Of a stretch of DNA of 64,000 nucleotides, positions 1 through 8,270 are shown piece after piece; the first letter of the stretch is position 1; each line of letters opens with the position of its first letter. The stretch comes from Phycisphaeraceae bacterium. Its GTDB lineage: Bacteria > Planctomycetota > Phycisphaerae > Phycisphaerales > UBA1924. The notes beneath the pieces are model-generated. The model had not been told where the DNA came from, searched no databases, and saw only the letters and a list, made by a program, of their open reading frames with translations. Location: the NCBI GenBank assembly GCA_020639235.1, contig JACKHC010000001.1:1674001-1738000 (forward strand), given 5' to 3'. The position numbers and the translations under genes are program-made.

Positions 1-1452
1 TTGCTGCGCGATGTAGTTGGTGAGGTCTTCGCACAGCCGTTTGGTGAGCGCGGTGACGAGCACGCGCCCGCCCCCCCCATCTTTGCCAATCGTCTCTTTG
101 CACTCCTCCAGCAAGTCCGCGACCTGTCCGCGCGCGGGTTTGATATCGAGGACTGGGTCGACGAGTCCGGTGGGGCGGATGACCTGCTCGACGATCTCGC
201 CGGCGGTTTTCTCGAGTTCGTACGGGCCGGGCGTGGCGCTGACGAAGATGAGCTGCGGCGCGGATTGCTCGAACTCTTGGAAGGTGAGGGGTCGGTTGTC
301 GAGGGCGCTGGGGAGGCGGAAGCCGTGATCGACGAGGACTTTCTTGCGGGCCTGATCGCCGTTGTACATGGCGCGGATCTGCGGCGTGGTGACATGGCTC
401 TCGTCGATGAACATCAGCCACCCCCCCTTGCCCGAACCGTTCGCGGAGGGGGCGCGGTCGAAGTAATCGAGAAGGGTGAATGGCTTTTCTCCGGGCGAGC
501 GGCCGTCGAGATGGCGGGAGTAGTTCTCGATGCCGGAGCAGAAGCCGACCTCCTGCATCATCTCGAGGTCGTACTTGGTGCGGGCGAGGAGGCGTTGGGC
601 TTCGAGGAGTTTGCCCTCCGAGCGCAGGTGCATGACTTGTTCGTCGAGTTCAGCGCGGATGTTGGCGATGGCGGTGGCCATGGTGTCCTCGGGCGTGACA
701 TAGTGCACGGCGGGGAAGACATGGATCATGGACTCGTCGGCCAGGACTTCGCCGGTGGTTGGGTTGATGAGCGCGATGGAGTCGACATCGTCGCCGAAGA
801 GATCGAGACGGATGGCGTACTGCTCGTAGGCGGGGTGGAGTTCGATGACATCGCCCTTGACGCGGTATGTTCCTCGCGCGAGGTCCATGTCGTTGCGGCG
901 GTACTGCATGTCGGCGAGGGCGAGGAGGAAGGCGCGGCGGTCGAGGGTATCGCCCTTTCGGACGGTGACGACTTTGTTGTGGTAGGCGTCGGGGGAGCCG
1001 AGGCCGAAGATGCAGGAGACGGAGGAGACAACGATGGTGTCGCGGCGGGAGAGGATGGCGCTGGTGGCGGCGAGGCGGAGTCGGTCGAGGTCGTCGTTGC
1101 GCGAGGCGTCTTTCTCGATGTAGATGTCGCGCTGGGGGATGTAGGCCTCGGGCTGGTAGTAGTCGTAGTAGGAGACGAAGTAGGCGACGGCGTTGTGCGG
1201 GAAGAGTTCCTTCATCTCTTCGTAGAGCTGCGCGGCGAGGGTTTTGTTGTGCGAGAGGATGAGGGTGGGTTTTTGGGTGCGCTGGATGACCTGCGCCATG
1301 GTGAAGGTCTTGCCGGTGCCGGTGGCGCCGAGGAGGACCTGGTGGGGCGCTGCGGCGTTGACACCCTTGACGAGCGCCTCGATGGCGGCGGGCTGATCGC
1401 CGGTGGGCGTCATGTCGGTGGTGAGTTGGAACTGGCGGTCGGTGTCGATCAC
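1..1452 (-). CDS. uvrB: UvrB, excinuclease ABC subunit B (C-terminus beyond window)
   Basis: UvrB is the damage-verification helicase-like subunit of nucleotide excision repair; it is loaded by UvrA and recruits UvrC. The leftward reading frame is open from 1452 to the window edge (484 codons). It shows the N-terminal FQL...PTGDQP segment, Walker A GATGTGKT at residues 42-49, the family beta-hairpin YYDYYQPEAY near residue 95, and a DESH helicase box at residues 350-353. UvrB is usually about 670 residues, so the last helicase motifs and the UVR domain lie outside. The GTG start is fixed by an in-frame TGA just upstream. A TACACT box lies 6 nt before the GTG with no Shine-Dalgarno sequence, so the message is probably leaderless. 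No LexA-like box was seen. Confidence 0.97.
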   Translation of the reverse strand, partial: MIDTDRQFQLTTDMTPTGDQPAAIEALVKGVNAAAPHQVLLGATGTGKTFTMAQVIQRTQKPTLILSHNKTLAAQLYEEMKELFPHNAVAYFVSYYDYYQPEAYIPQRDIYIEKDASRNDDLDRLRLAATSAILSRRDTIVVSSVSCIFGLGSPDAYHNKVVTVRKGDTLDRRAFLLALADMQYRRNDMDLARGTYRVKGDVIELHPAYEQYAIRLDLFGDDVDSIALINPTTGEVLADESMIHVFPAVHYVTPEDTMATAIANIRAELDEQVMHLRSEGKLLEAQRLLARTKYDLEMMQEVGFCSGIENYSRHLDGRSPGEKPFTLLDYFDRAPSANGSGKGGWLMFIDESHVTTPQIRAMYNGDQARKKVLVDHGFRLPSALDNRPLTFQEFEQSAPQLIFVSATPGPYELEKTAGEIVEQVIRPTGLVDPVLDIKPARGQVADLLEECKETIGKDGGGGRVLVTALTKRLCEDLTNYIAQQ

Positions 1453-1458
1453 GGGTGG

Positions 1459-1464
1459 AGTGTA
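1459..1464 (-). promoter_or_regulatory. -10-like box TACACT, 6 nt before uvrB GTG
   Basis: Read on the minus strand, TACACT is followed by six bases and the GTG start. The geometry puts the transcription start at or next to the start codon. No clear -35 is visible. Confidence 0.55.
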
Positions 1465-1570
1465 GGCGGAGGGGGAGTGGAGTCAGGCAAGAGGGTGCGG
1501 AAGTCCCCTCCGTCACACTCCGTATGACACCTCCCCCGCTGGCAGCAGGAGAGGGAGCGAGAGGCCGCGC

Positions 1571-1576
1571 TATAAT
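1571..1576 (+). promoter_or_regulatory. -10 box TATAAT just before the permease start
   Basis: A consensus TATAAT stands 5 nt before a GTG and 8 nt before the first of three consecutive ATG codons. The leader would be absent or a few bases long. No convincing -35 was found. Confidence 0.6.
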
Positions 1577-1584
1577 CGGGCGTG

Positions 1585-2829
1585 ATGATGATGCGCGTGA
1601 TCGAGTCTGTGTACGAGGTGGCGCTGGAAGCGGCGCCGTGGTTGGTGCTGGGGCTGATCGCGGCGGGGTTGATTCATGCTTTCCTGCCGCCGGCGAAGGT
1701 GACGAAATGGCTGGGGGGGCATGGGATCGGTTCGATCATCAAGGCGGCGCTTCTCGGCGCGCCGTTGCCGTTGTGTTCGTGCGGCGTGTTGCCGGTGGCG
1801 GTTGGGCTGCGGAAGGCGGGGGCTTCGAGGGGGGCGACGGCGTCGTTCATGGTGTCGACGCCGGAGACGGGCGTGGACTCGATCAGCGTGACTTTTGCGC
1901 TGATGGGGCCGGTGTTCGCTGTTCTGCGCCCGATCGCGGCGGTTGTCAGCGCGATGGTGACGGGGCTGCTGGTGGAGTGGTTCGCGGCGGGGGAGGTGAT
2001 CGAGCGGTCGAAGGCGGCGCGGACGGTGTCGCTCGGTGTGAAGCAGGAGGGGGGTGGATGCTGCGCGAGCACGAATCAGCCGGTTGAGCCGGAGCCGGTT
2101 GAAGCGTCGTGTTGCGCCACGAAGGCGAGCGATGCGAGTGATGCGCGCGAGTCGATGTGGACGCGGCTGATGGGGGGCCAGAAGTACGCGATGACGCGGC
2201 TGATCGATGATCTGGCGAAGTGGCTGTTCATCGGGATCGTGGTGGCGGGGTTGATGCGGGCGTTTATTGATGAGGGGGCGCTGGCGCGGTGGGGGGATGG
2301 ATTTGCGGCGTACGCGTTGATGCTCGTGATCGGGCTGCCGATGTATGTGTGCGCGACGGCCTCGACTCCGATCGCGGCGGCGATGCTGGTGGCGGGCGTC
2401 GCGCCGGGGCCGGTGCTGGTGTTCCTGATGGTGGGCCCGGCGACGAACATCGCGACGCTGGGTGTTCTGAAGCGCGAGTTGGGCGCGAGGTCGATCGTAC
2501 CGTATGTGGTTGGCGTGGGCGGCGTGGCGCTGGCGAGCGGATTGGCGCTGGACGCGATCCTGAAGGGGTCGGTGCTGGGGGCGGGTGAGCACCTGCACCA
2601 TGTGCATGTTGTGCCGATGTGGTTGGCAGTGGTGAGTTTGGTGTGGCTGTGCTTCGTGGCGCTGCGGCCGCTCCGGCGGGCGGTGTTCGCGGCGGCGGGG
2701 ATTGACAAGAGTTCGGCGGCGGGTACGCACGCGGGGCATGGGCATGGTTCCGGCGGCGGGGCGTCGTGCTGCGCGGAAGAGCCGGCCGGGGCTATTGAAA
2801 CCAAGGCGTGCTGCTCGCACTCGTCATGA
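1585..2829 (+). CDS. SO_0444-type Cu/Zn efflux permease (ArsP_1-like)
   Basis: This inner-membrane permease has two homologous halves of about four helices each. It resembles the predicted-permease family that includes the SO_0444 Cu/Zn efflux transporters and ArsP. The first half has the diagnostic PLPLCSCGVLP motif (Cys64 and Cys66) and an STPETG motif; the second has a matching MYVCATASTP segment. The loop between the halves carries CC pairs near residues 155-180. The C-terminus is rich in His and Cys (HAGHGHG, SCC, ACC), which suggests soft-metal binding. The start is ambiguous among GTG1582 and ATG1585/1588/1591; 1585 best fits the TATAAT spacing. The stop overlaps the ATG of the next gene. 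Exact substrate (Cu, Zn or As) is inferred from family only. Confidence 0.85.
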   Translation: MMMRVIESVYEVALEAAPWLVLGLIAAGLIHAFLPPAKVTKWLGGHGIGSIIKAALLGAPLPLCSCGVLPVAVGLRKAGASRGATASFMVSTPETGVDSISVTFALMGPVFAVLRPIAAVVSAMVTGLLVEWFAAGEVIERSKAARTVSLGVKQEGGGCCASTNQPVEPEPVEASCCATKASDASDARESMWTRLMGGQKYAMTRLIDDLAKWLFIGIVVAGLMRAFIDEGALARWGDGFAAYALMLVIGLPMYVCATASTPIAAAMLVAGVAPGPVLVFLMVGPATNIATLGVLKRELGARSIVPYVVGVGGVALASGLALDAILKGSVLGAGEHLHHVHVVPMWLAVVSLVWLCFVALRPLRRAVFAAAGIDKSSAAGTHAGHGHGSGGGASCCAEEPAGAIETKACCSHSS

Positions 2830-3317
2830 AGCGGCGGGTGACTCCAGGCCGCGTTGGGATTGGTGTGGTTGTCGTTGTCGCGTCGTGGTACGGGATGATG
2901 GCGACGCACGAACTGGGCCATGTCGCCGGCGCGGTTGTGACGGGCGGGATCGTGCAACGTGTGGAGTTCCCGCTCGTTGGGTTCTCGCGGACGGTTGTTG
3001 AGCCGAGCCCGCGGCCGATGGTTGAGGTCTGGATGGGGCCGATCGTGGGCGCGGTGTTGCCGATGGTGATGATGATTGTGTGTGGGCAACGCGGTGTGAT
3101 GCGCGCGATTGTGCGATTCTTCGCGGGGTTCTGCTTGATCGCCAACGGCGCGTATCTGGGTGTGGGCGTGTTCCTGCGCGCGGGGGATGCCGGAGATCTG
3201 GTGATGCTGGGGGCGGCGAGTTGGATGCTGGTGGTTGTTGGGGCCTTGGCGATGAGCGCGGGGCTGTGGATGTGGCACCGGGCGACGGCGAACGACACGG
3301 AACGGGCAGGTGTTTGA
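2826..3317 (+). CDS. M50-like membrane metalloprotease domain protein
   Basis: A 163-residue integral membrane protein. HELGH at residues 28-32 sits at the end of the first membrane helix, matching the zinc-binding HExxH arrangement of site-2-protease (M50) families. At least three further hydrophobic segments follow. The usual downstream NPDG-type aspartate motif is not evident, so catalytic competence is uncertain. The ATG overlaps the permease stop as ATGA, so the two genes are translationally coupled and probably work together; a role in metal or envelope stress is only a guess. An upstream start at 2808 is possible but would overlap the permease by 22 nt. Confidence 0.7.
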   Translation: MKRRVTPGRVGIGVVVVVASWYGMMATHELGHVAGAVVTGGIVQRVEFPLVGFSRTVVEPSPRPMVEVWMGPIVGAVLPMVMMIVCGQRGVMRAIVRFFAGFCLIANGAYLGVGVFLRAGDAGDLVMLGAASWMLVVVGALAMSAGLWMWHRATANDTERAGV

Positions 3318-3356
3318 AATGCCCACGGCACTCGCGATGGTGACTCTCCACGACGA

Positions 3357-5921
3357 CTAGCCGCGAGTAGCGCTGAGGAGTGCGAGCGGTTTGGCGCGCG
3401 CGGTGCGGAGCGCGATTGGCAGGACCATGAGCATGGTGATGGCGATGAGGATGGCGCTGCCGAGCAGCACGGGGCCGACGAGCGGGCGGAAGGGGAGTTC
3501 GACGCCCGCGAGGAGTTCGTACATGCGGAGTTCGAGGGGCTGAATGGCGATGCCCATGAGTGTGCCCAGCACACAGGCGGCGATCGCAACGATGAGTATC
3601 TCGCAGATGACGAGCCGCGCGAGGGTGGCGGGCGTGGCGCCGATGGATCGGAACACGCCGAGTTCGAAGCGTCGCGCGTCGATGCCGGCGATGACGACGT
3701 TGGCGACGCCCAGAGCGCCAAGGACCATCGCGCCGATGGCGACGATGATGGCGATGCGGATGGAGCCGCGTCCGATCGAGATGATGTCTTCCTTGATCTC
3801 TCGGCCTGAGCCGACGACGGCGAAGGGGTCTCCGACGGCGGCGCGGAGGGCGTTGGTCGCGTCTTCGTCGGAGATGTCGCCTTTGAGTTTGATCTGGATC
3901 AGATCGATGGAGTCGTTGGCGAAGAAGTTGATGAGATCGGCGCGGGAGCCGAAGACGGAGTGCATGGATCGATCGGCGGCTTCCTTTCCGATGTCGAAGT
4001 ACTTGGAGAGGATGTCGAGGCCGGGTGATGAGACGACGCCGACGATCTCGAAGGACTTGGTGCGGCCGTCGAGTTCGACGGTGAGGGTGTCGCCTACGCC
4101 GAAGCCCTCGCGCTGGACGGTGAACTCCTTGGCGACGAGGACGGCGCCGCCCTCGTTGAGCCGGCGCTTGGCGGTTGCTTCATCGCCCGCGACCCAGTGG
4201 AGATTGACCATCGAGAAGAGGCGGTCTGGCTCGAAGGCGACGAATGTGGTTTTGGGCGAGACGATTCCGCCGATCTTGAAGGCGTCGGTTCTGACTTTCT
4301 GGAGGGTGATGGCGCAGGTGTTCTCGACGAAGGGGAGGCGGTCGATCTTGTCGCGGGTGTCGTCGGAGAGGCCGCGCCATCCGTTGACGAACGCCTCGGG
4401 GAAGTCGAGTGCGTCGAGCCAGTCGTCGACGAACGAGGTGCCGAGCGACCAGACTGAGGTCATCAGCGAGAGGCCGACCATGAGCGCGCCGGCGGTGAAG
4501 CCGTGGCGGAGCGGGGTGGCGCGGATGGTCTCGGGGACTACGCGCTTGGGGAGCGCGAAGGCGATCGACAGGAGCGCGCCGATGGAGCGCGTGACGAGCA
4601 GGACGATGGGCACGCCGAGGAGGAAGAAGCCGACGAAGAGCGCTGGGACGCCGACGAATGCGTGCCCCCAGAACGCGGCGGTGGGGGAGTGGACGAGGGC
4701 CAGGAAGATGGGGTCGATGGCGATGAGCGCGATCGCGATCGCGGTGAGGACGACGATGGTGCGCCGGGAGGTTGCGTGCGCGCGTGCGGTCATGGCGCCT
4801 AGGGGGGAGGCGCGGGAGGCGGTCCATGCGGGCCAGAGTGCGCCGATGAGCCCGGCGACGGTGGAACCCGCGATGGCGATCGTCATGCCGAAGGCGGGGA
4901 TGGCGAGCCCGGCGGGGAGCCGGTCGGGGAGGAGTTGCGTGAGGATGTATGTCAGCGCGATTCCGAAGGGGATGCCGACAAGGGCGCCGAATGCGCCGAT
5001 GACGACGCCGGCGATAAGTTGTGTGGAGGCGAGTTGTGCGCGGGTGCCGCCGATGCACCGGAGGATTCCGAGTTCGCGTTGTCTTTCCTGCACGTTGGTG
5101 GTGAGGCCGGTGAGGACGATGAATGCGGCGGCGAGGAACGCCAAGTTCGACATGATGATGAGCGCGAACTGGTTGGCCTTGATCGAGTCGTTCATGCCCG
5201 ACGTGACGCGCTCGGTGGGTTCGGCGAGCACACCTATGGGGAGTGATTCGCCGAGGCGTTCGGCGGCGAGGTTGGGGTCGGCGTTCTCATTGAGGATGGC
5301 CTGAATCTGCGTGAGCATGGCGGCGTAGCCGGTGGCTCGTTGCAGGTCGGAGAGCGTGATGACGGCTTCGGGCTTGCGGAACGCCTCGGAGGAGCGGGCG
5401 TCGATGATTCCGACCAGCGTCCAGGATTGTTGGGCGCCGAGGGAGGCGAGTTCGATGCGCATGCCGAGTTCGGCTTGGAGTTGCTCGGCGAGTTTGGCGT
5501 CGAGGACCATCTCGGCGTCGCGCTCGACGCGTCTGCCCCGGGAGACTTCGCGCGGGACGATCTGGTATTCGACGGATGGGTCGATGCCGACACCGACGGC
5601 GGCGATGGTCTTGAAGTCGCCGGCGAGCCGGAGTTGCAGCGGGCCCTGCGCGGTTGGAGCGGCGAGCCGGACATCGGGCGAGGCGCGGACAACATCCAGG
5701 ACGGAGTCGTCGAAGCGGCCGGTGCCTGCGTGGCGGACGCGGAGGTCGGCCTTGCCGAGGGCGGAGGTGACGCGCCACTCGAGGCCCGCGTTGAGCGATG
5801 CCAGCCCGCAAGCGAGAGCGGTGACGAGCGTGGCGCTGAGCGAGACGGCGGCGATGAGCAGTGCGGTCCTGCTACGCCGAGCCGCTAATGCGCTGATACT
5901 CAGACGCAAGGTCCGCAGCAT
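3357..5921 (-). CDS. FtsX/MacB-type ABC transporter permease
   Basis: This 854-residue protein has an N-terminal membrane anchor (about residues 18-45), a large extracytoplasmic domain, a first FtsX domain (about 250-385), several central helices, a second extracytoplasmic domain and a C-terminal FtsX domain (about 735-850). The double-FtsX layout is typical of LolC/E- or MacB-like permeases that move lipoproteins or other amphipathic substrates using a cytoplasmic ATPase rather than classical import. Its start lies 50 nt inside the upstream ATPase gene, so the two form one transcription unit and one transporter. The substrate cannot be told from sequence. Confidence 0.88.
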   Translation of the reverse strand: MLRTLRLSISALAARRSRTALLIAAVSLSATLVTALACGLASLNAGLEWRVTSALGKADLRVRHAGTGRFDDSVLDVVRASPDVRLAAPTAQGPLQLRLAGDFKTIAAVGVGIDPSVEYQIVPREVSRGRRVERDAEMVLDAKLAEQLQAELGMRIELASLGAQQSWTLVGIIDARSSEAFRKPEAVITLSDLQRATGYAAMLTQIQAILNENADPNLAAERLGESLPIGVLAEPTERVTSGMNDSIKANQFALIIMSNLAFLAAAFIVLTGLTTNVQERQRELGILRCIGGTRAQLASTQLIAGVVIGAFGALVGIPFGIALTYILTQLLPDRLPAGLAIPAFGMTIAIAGSTVAGLIGALWPAWTASRASPLGAMTARAHATSRRTIVVLTAIAIALIAIDPIFLALVHSPTAAFWGHAFVGVPALFVGFFLLGVPIVLLVTRSIGALLSIAFALPKRVVPETIRATPLRHGFTAGALMVGLSLMTSVWSLGTSFVDDWLDALDFPEAFVNGWRGLSDDTRDKIDRLPFVENTCAITLQKVRTDAFKIGGIVSPKTTFVAFEPDRLFSMVNLHWVAGDEATAKRRLNEGGAVLVAKEFTVQREGFGVGDTLTVELDGRTKSFEIVGVVSSPGLDILSKYFDIGKEAADRSMHSVFGSRADLINFFANDSIDLIQIKLKGDISDEDATNALRAAVGDPFAVVGSGREIKEDIISIGRGSIRIAIIVAIGAMVLGALGVANVVIAGIDARRFELGVFRSIGATPATLARLVICEILIVAIAACVLGTLMGIAIQPLELRMYELLAGVELPFRPLVGPVLLGSAILIAITMLMVLPIALRTARAKPLALLSATRG

Positions 5922-6609
5922 TCTTGGCGTTGACTCCGATGGTGGCGCGGATGACGCCGTCGTGTAGGACGAATACCTGTTTGCAATGAACGGCCGCGGC
6001 GGGCTCGTGGGTGACCATCATGACGATCATCTCGCGCTGGTCTGCGAGTTGTCCGAGCACGCTCCAGAGCGCCTCGCTCGAGCGCGAGTCGAGGGAGCCG
6101 GTGGGTTCGTCGGCGAGGACGACGCGGGGGGCGAAGATAAGAGCGCGTGCGATGGCGACGCGCTGCTGCTCGCCGCCGGAAAGGGCTTCGGGCCGGTGGG
6201 CGTCGCGTCCTTGGGTGACTCCCAGGAGGTTGAGCAGTTCGAGCGCGCGGGCGCGGAGTTCTTCGCGCGGCTTGCCGGCGAGGACTCCGGGGAGTTCGAC
6301 ATTCTCGACCGCGGTGAGCGTGGGGATGAGATTGAACTGCTGGAAGACGATGCCGATCTGGTCGCGCCGGAAGCGTGTGAGGTCGCGCTCGTTCATCGAG
6401 TCGATGCGCGTGTTGTTGATCGAGAGTTCGCCGGAGTCGGGCCGGTCGAGCCCGGCCAGGAGGTGCAGCAATGTGGATTTGCCGGAGCCGGAGGCGCCCA
6501 TGATGGCGTAGAAACCGGGCTCATCGACGGCGAGGTCGACGCCCCGGAGCGCCTCGACGGAGCGCGACCCGAGCGGGTAGGACTTTCGGACTTGGGCGCA
6601 TCGGATCAT
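5872..6609 (-). CDS. LolD-like ABC transporter ATP-binding protein
   Basis: A 245-residue nucleotide-binding domain of the LolD/MacB/FtsE group. Walker A GASGSGKST is at residues 38-46. The LSGGEQQRVAIARAL signature and Walker B LADEPTGSLDS follow in normal order, with a final MVTHE switch histidine. Length and motifs are complete. It directly precedes and overlaps the FtsX-type permease, its obvious partner. Seventy nucleotides separate it from gcvH upstream on the same strand, so co-transcription with gcvH is possible, though no functional link is expected. Confidence 0.93.
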   Translation of the reverse strand: MIRCAQVRKSYPLGSRSVEALRGVDLAVDEPGFYAIMGASGSGKSTLLHLLAGLDRPDSGELSINNTRIDSMNERDLTRFRRDQIGIVFQQFNLIPTLTAVENVELPGVLAGKPREELRARALELLNLLGVTQGRDAHRPEALSGGEQQRVAIARALIFAPRVVLADEPTGSLDSRSSEALWSVLGQLADQREMIVMMVTHEPAAAVHCKQVFVLHDGVIRATIGVNAKNAADLASEYQRISGSA

Positions 6610-6679
6610 GGTGGTGGCGCGGCGCTCCGGTGGTGGCGCTGGCGCACGCGGGCCGCACCGTGAGAGGTGATTGGGGCGA

Positions 6680-7060
6680 TCAGCCCGCGTATTTCTTGTC
6701 GTAGGCGGCGGCGTCCATGAGGTCGTTGGCGTCTGCGGGGTTGGCGGCCTTGATTCTGACGAGCCATCCCGCGGCGTAGGGCGCTTCGTTGACGGCGGAG
6801 GCGTTGTCGTCGAGCGCCTTGTTGACCTCGACGATCTCGCCGGCGATGGGGGCGTAGATGTCGCTGGTTGCCTTGACGGACTCGACCTCGCCTATTTGGT
6901 CTCCCTTGGCGAGTGTGGTGCCGACCTTCTTCATCTGGACATAGGTGATGTCGGTGAGTTCATCGACCGCGAACTGGGTGACGCCGATGGTGGCGATGTC
7001 TTTGTCGACGCGGACCCATTCGTGGGTATCGGTGTAGCGGAGGTCAGCGGGGCTTGGCAT
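6680..7060 (-). CDS. gcvH: Glycine cleavage system H protein
   Basis: GcvH carries the lipoyl arm that shuttles the aminomethyl group between the P and T proteins of the glycine cleavage system. The 126-residue product starts with the family segment DLRYTDTHEW and has the lipoylation motif ESVKATSD, with Lys63 as the attachment site. The C-terminal GWLVRIK...Y segment is also typical. No gcvT or gcvP gene is adjacent, so the system is split in this genome. A TACGAT box on the minus strand at 7114-7119 could be its -10, giving a leader of roughly 45-50 nt. No glycine-riboswitch-like repeat was recognised there. Confidence 0.96.
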   Translation of the reverse strand: MPSPADLRYTDTHEWVRVDKDIATIGVTQFAVDELTDITYVQMKKVGTTLAKGDQIGEVESVKATSDIYAPIAGEIVEVNKALDDNASAVNEAPYAAGWLVRIKAANPADANDLMDAAAYDKKYAG

Positions 7061-7287
7061 TGCGGGATTGATCCGGTGATGAGGGGTGCTTACGGGGGAC
7101 GAACAGGCGTCTCATCGTACCCGGTGAGGGGAGCGCGGCAACTCCGAGGCGGGCGTCATTGGTGTCGCCGATCGGAGCATCGGGACCGATGATGATCCAC
7201 CGAACTTCCACATGAATCCGCGTCAAGATGCGCGCGACTTTGGGTGCCGCCGCTTGCGTGGGGATGATCCGATCGGATACTCCCAGA

Positions 7288-7370
7288 GTCCGCGGTGTCC
7301 ACAGTGCCGCGGGCAGCAGATCTTTCTCCCCGCAGAACGGCTCGGTGCCTACCGGGCCGTTCTCCTTTTT
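7288..7370 (+). ncRNA. Candidate small RNA ending in an intrinsic terminator
   Basis: A TTGCGT...GATACT pair (7254-7259 and 7276-7281, spacer 16) could start an RNA near 7288. It would contain a CCGCGG/CCGCGG hairpin (about 7290-7312) and end at the hairpin-plus-T-tract at 7335-7370. No protein gene reads rightward into this terminator, which is the main reason for proposing an independent RNA of about 80 nt. It matches no RNA family I recognise (not tRNA, SRP RNA or a known riboswitch). The promoter is weak. Confidence 0.35.
7335..7370 (+). terminator. Intrinsic terminator
   Basis: GAACGGC and GCCGTTC arms, extended by CGGT/ACCG through a G-T pair, close a 4-nt loop. They are followed by TCCTTTTT. 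The T-tract is only on the rightward side. Confidence 0.8.
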
Positions 7371-7399
7371 GGAAGCGGGCGGGGATGTGAGGGGACGGT

Positions 7400-7428
7400 T
7401 TGGCGTTGGGTGGAGGGTTGGGTACAGT
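7400..7428 (+). promoter_or_regulatory. Promoter candidate TTGGCG-N17-TACAGT
   Basis: The -35-like TTGGCG (7400-7405) and -10-like TACAGT (7423-7428) are 17 nt apart. They would give a leader of about 45 nt before the ATG at 7482. Confidence 0.45.
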
Positions 7429-7481
7429 GCGGGGGCCCACTGTTTGGGTGTCCCCCTCGCAATCCCCCAATCCAGGCCCGC

Positions 7482-8270
7482 ATGCTCCTGACCCTTTCTG
7501 CAAAGTCGTTTCAGAAAGAGATCCAGTCGCGCCGCAGCGGCTCGATGTCATTGACCGACCTGCCCAAGCACGCTCACCACGAGCTGGGGCTGAATGGTCT
7601 GATCATCCAGACATCGTTGCTCGCGGGATGGGATACGAAGGAGATCGAGCGGCTGCGTGACGCTGCGGACAAGGCGGCGTGTCCGTGCCTGATGCTTGTG
7701 GAGGACCGCGAGCATGTGATCGAGTCGCTCGACGATCCGAAGTTCGCGGAGATCGAGGATCGGATGGAGCGCGTGCTGCGGGTGGCGCACCGCCTCGGTT
7801 GTGCCGGGGTCGCGATCAGCGCGGTGGTATCGAACAAGCCGGATGCGATCGACGAGGCGGCCGAGGCGCTCAAGAATATCGTGACGCGCGCGGAGCGGCT
7901 GGAACTGAACCTGTTGCTCGCTTCGTGCAAGGGTGTGGCGTCGACGCCCGAGGGTGTGACCTCGCTGATCCGGAAAATCGGTGGATTCCGAATCGGCTCG
8001 TATCCCGAGTTCTCTGAGGCGACGAAGTCTCCGGACCGGGACTCGTTCCTGCGGTCGCTCGCGCCGTACGCCAGCGCTATTTCTGCGACGGCGACAGGAG
8101 CGGGGGCCAACGGGAAGGGGATCGATGTGGCGTCCTGCCTACGGGCGATTCGCGCGGTCGGGTACGACGGCACGCTGGCGATCGAGTTTGTCGGGTCGGG
8201 CGATCCGACGGAGGGCGTCGCGCAGGCGCGGACAATTGTCGAGGGTGTGCTGGAGGAGCCGGCGGTATGA
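7482..8270 (+). CDS. Sugar phosphate isomerase/epimerase-like TIM-barrel protein
   Basis: A 262-residue soluble protein resembling the xylose-isomerase-like TIM-barrel superfamily (AP endonuclease family 2). Features include an early HHELGLNGLIIQ strand, a central metal-ligand-like region, and a C-terminal GYDGTLAIEFVGSGDP segment that is characteristic of the last barrel strands. The frame is open upstream to 7212, but the residues before Met at 7482 look non-coding. The stop overlaps the cmk start (ATGA), so the gene heads a three-gene run with cmk and the acyltransferase. The substrate is unknown and no operon partner suggests one. Confidence 0.72.
   Translation: MLLTLSAKSFQKEIQSRRSGSMSLTDLPKHAHHELGLNGLIIQTSLLAGWDTKEIERLRDAADKAACPCLMLVEDREHVIESLDDPKFAEIEDRMERVLRVAHRLGCAGVAISAVVSNKPDAIDEAAEALKNIVTRAERLELNLLLASCKGVASTPEGVTSLIRKIGGFRIGSYPEFSEATKSPDRDSFLRSLAPYASAISATATGAGANGKGIDVASCLRAIRAVGYDGTLAIEFVGSGDPTEGVAQARTIVEGVLEEPAV

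Larger units (their letters stand above)
7061..7481 (+). other. 421-bp gene-free stretch between gcvH and the TIM-barrel gene
   Basis: This stretch holds the gcvH leader (right-to-left), a candidate small RNA ending in a strong terminator (7288-7370, rightward) and a promoter candidate for the next gene. Open frames crossing it show no recognisable protein sequence. Confidence 0.6.

Noticed and set aside
1..1527. Long rightward open frame over the left end
   Set aside because: It is antisense to uvrB, whose minus-strand frame shows clear motifs throughout. High GC leaves few stops in opposite frames.
7061..7230. Glycine riboswitch before gcvH
   Set aside because: The leader from the TACGAT box is only about 45-50 nt, too short for the aptamer, and no tandem aptamer-like repeats are visible.
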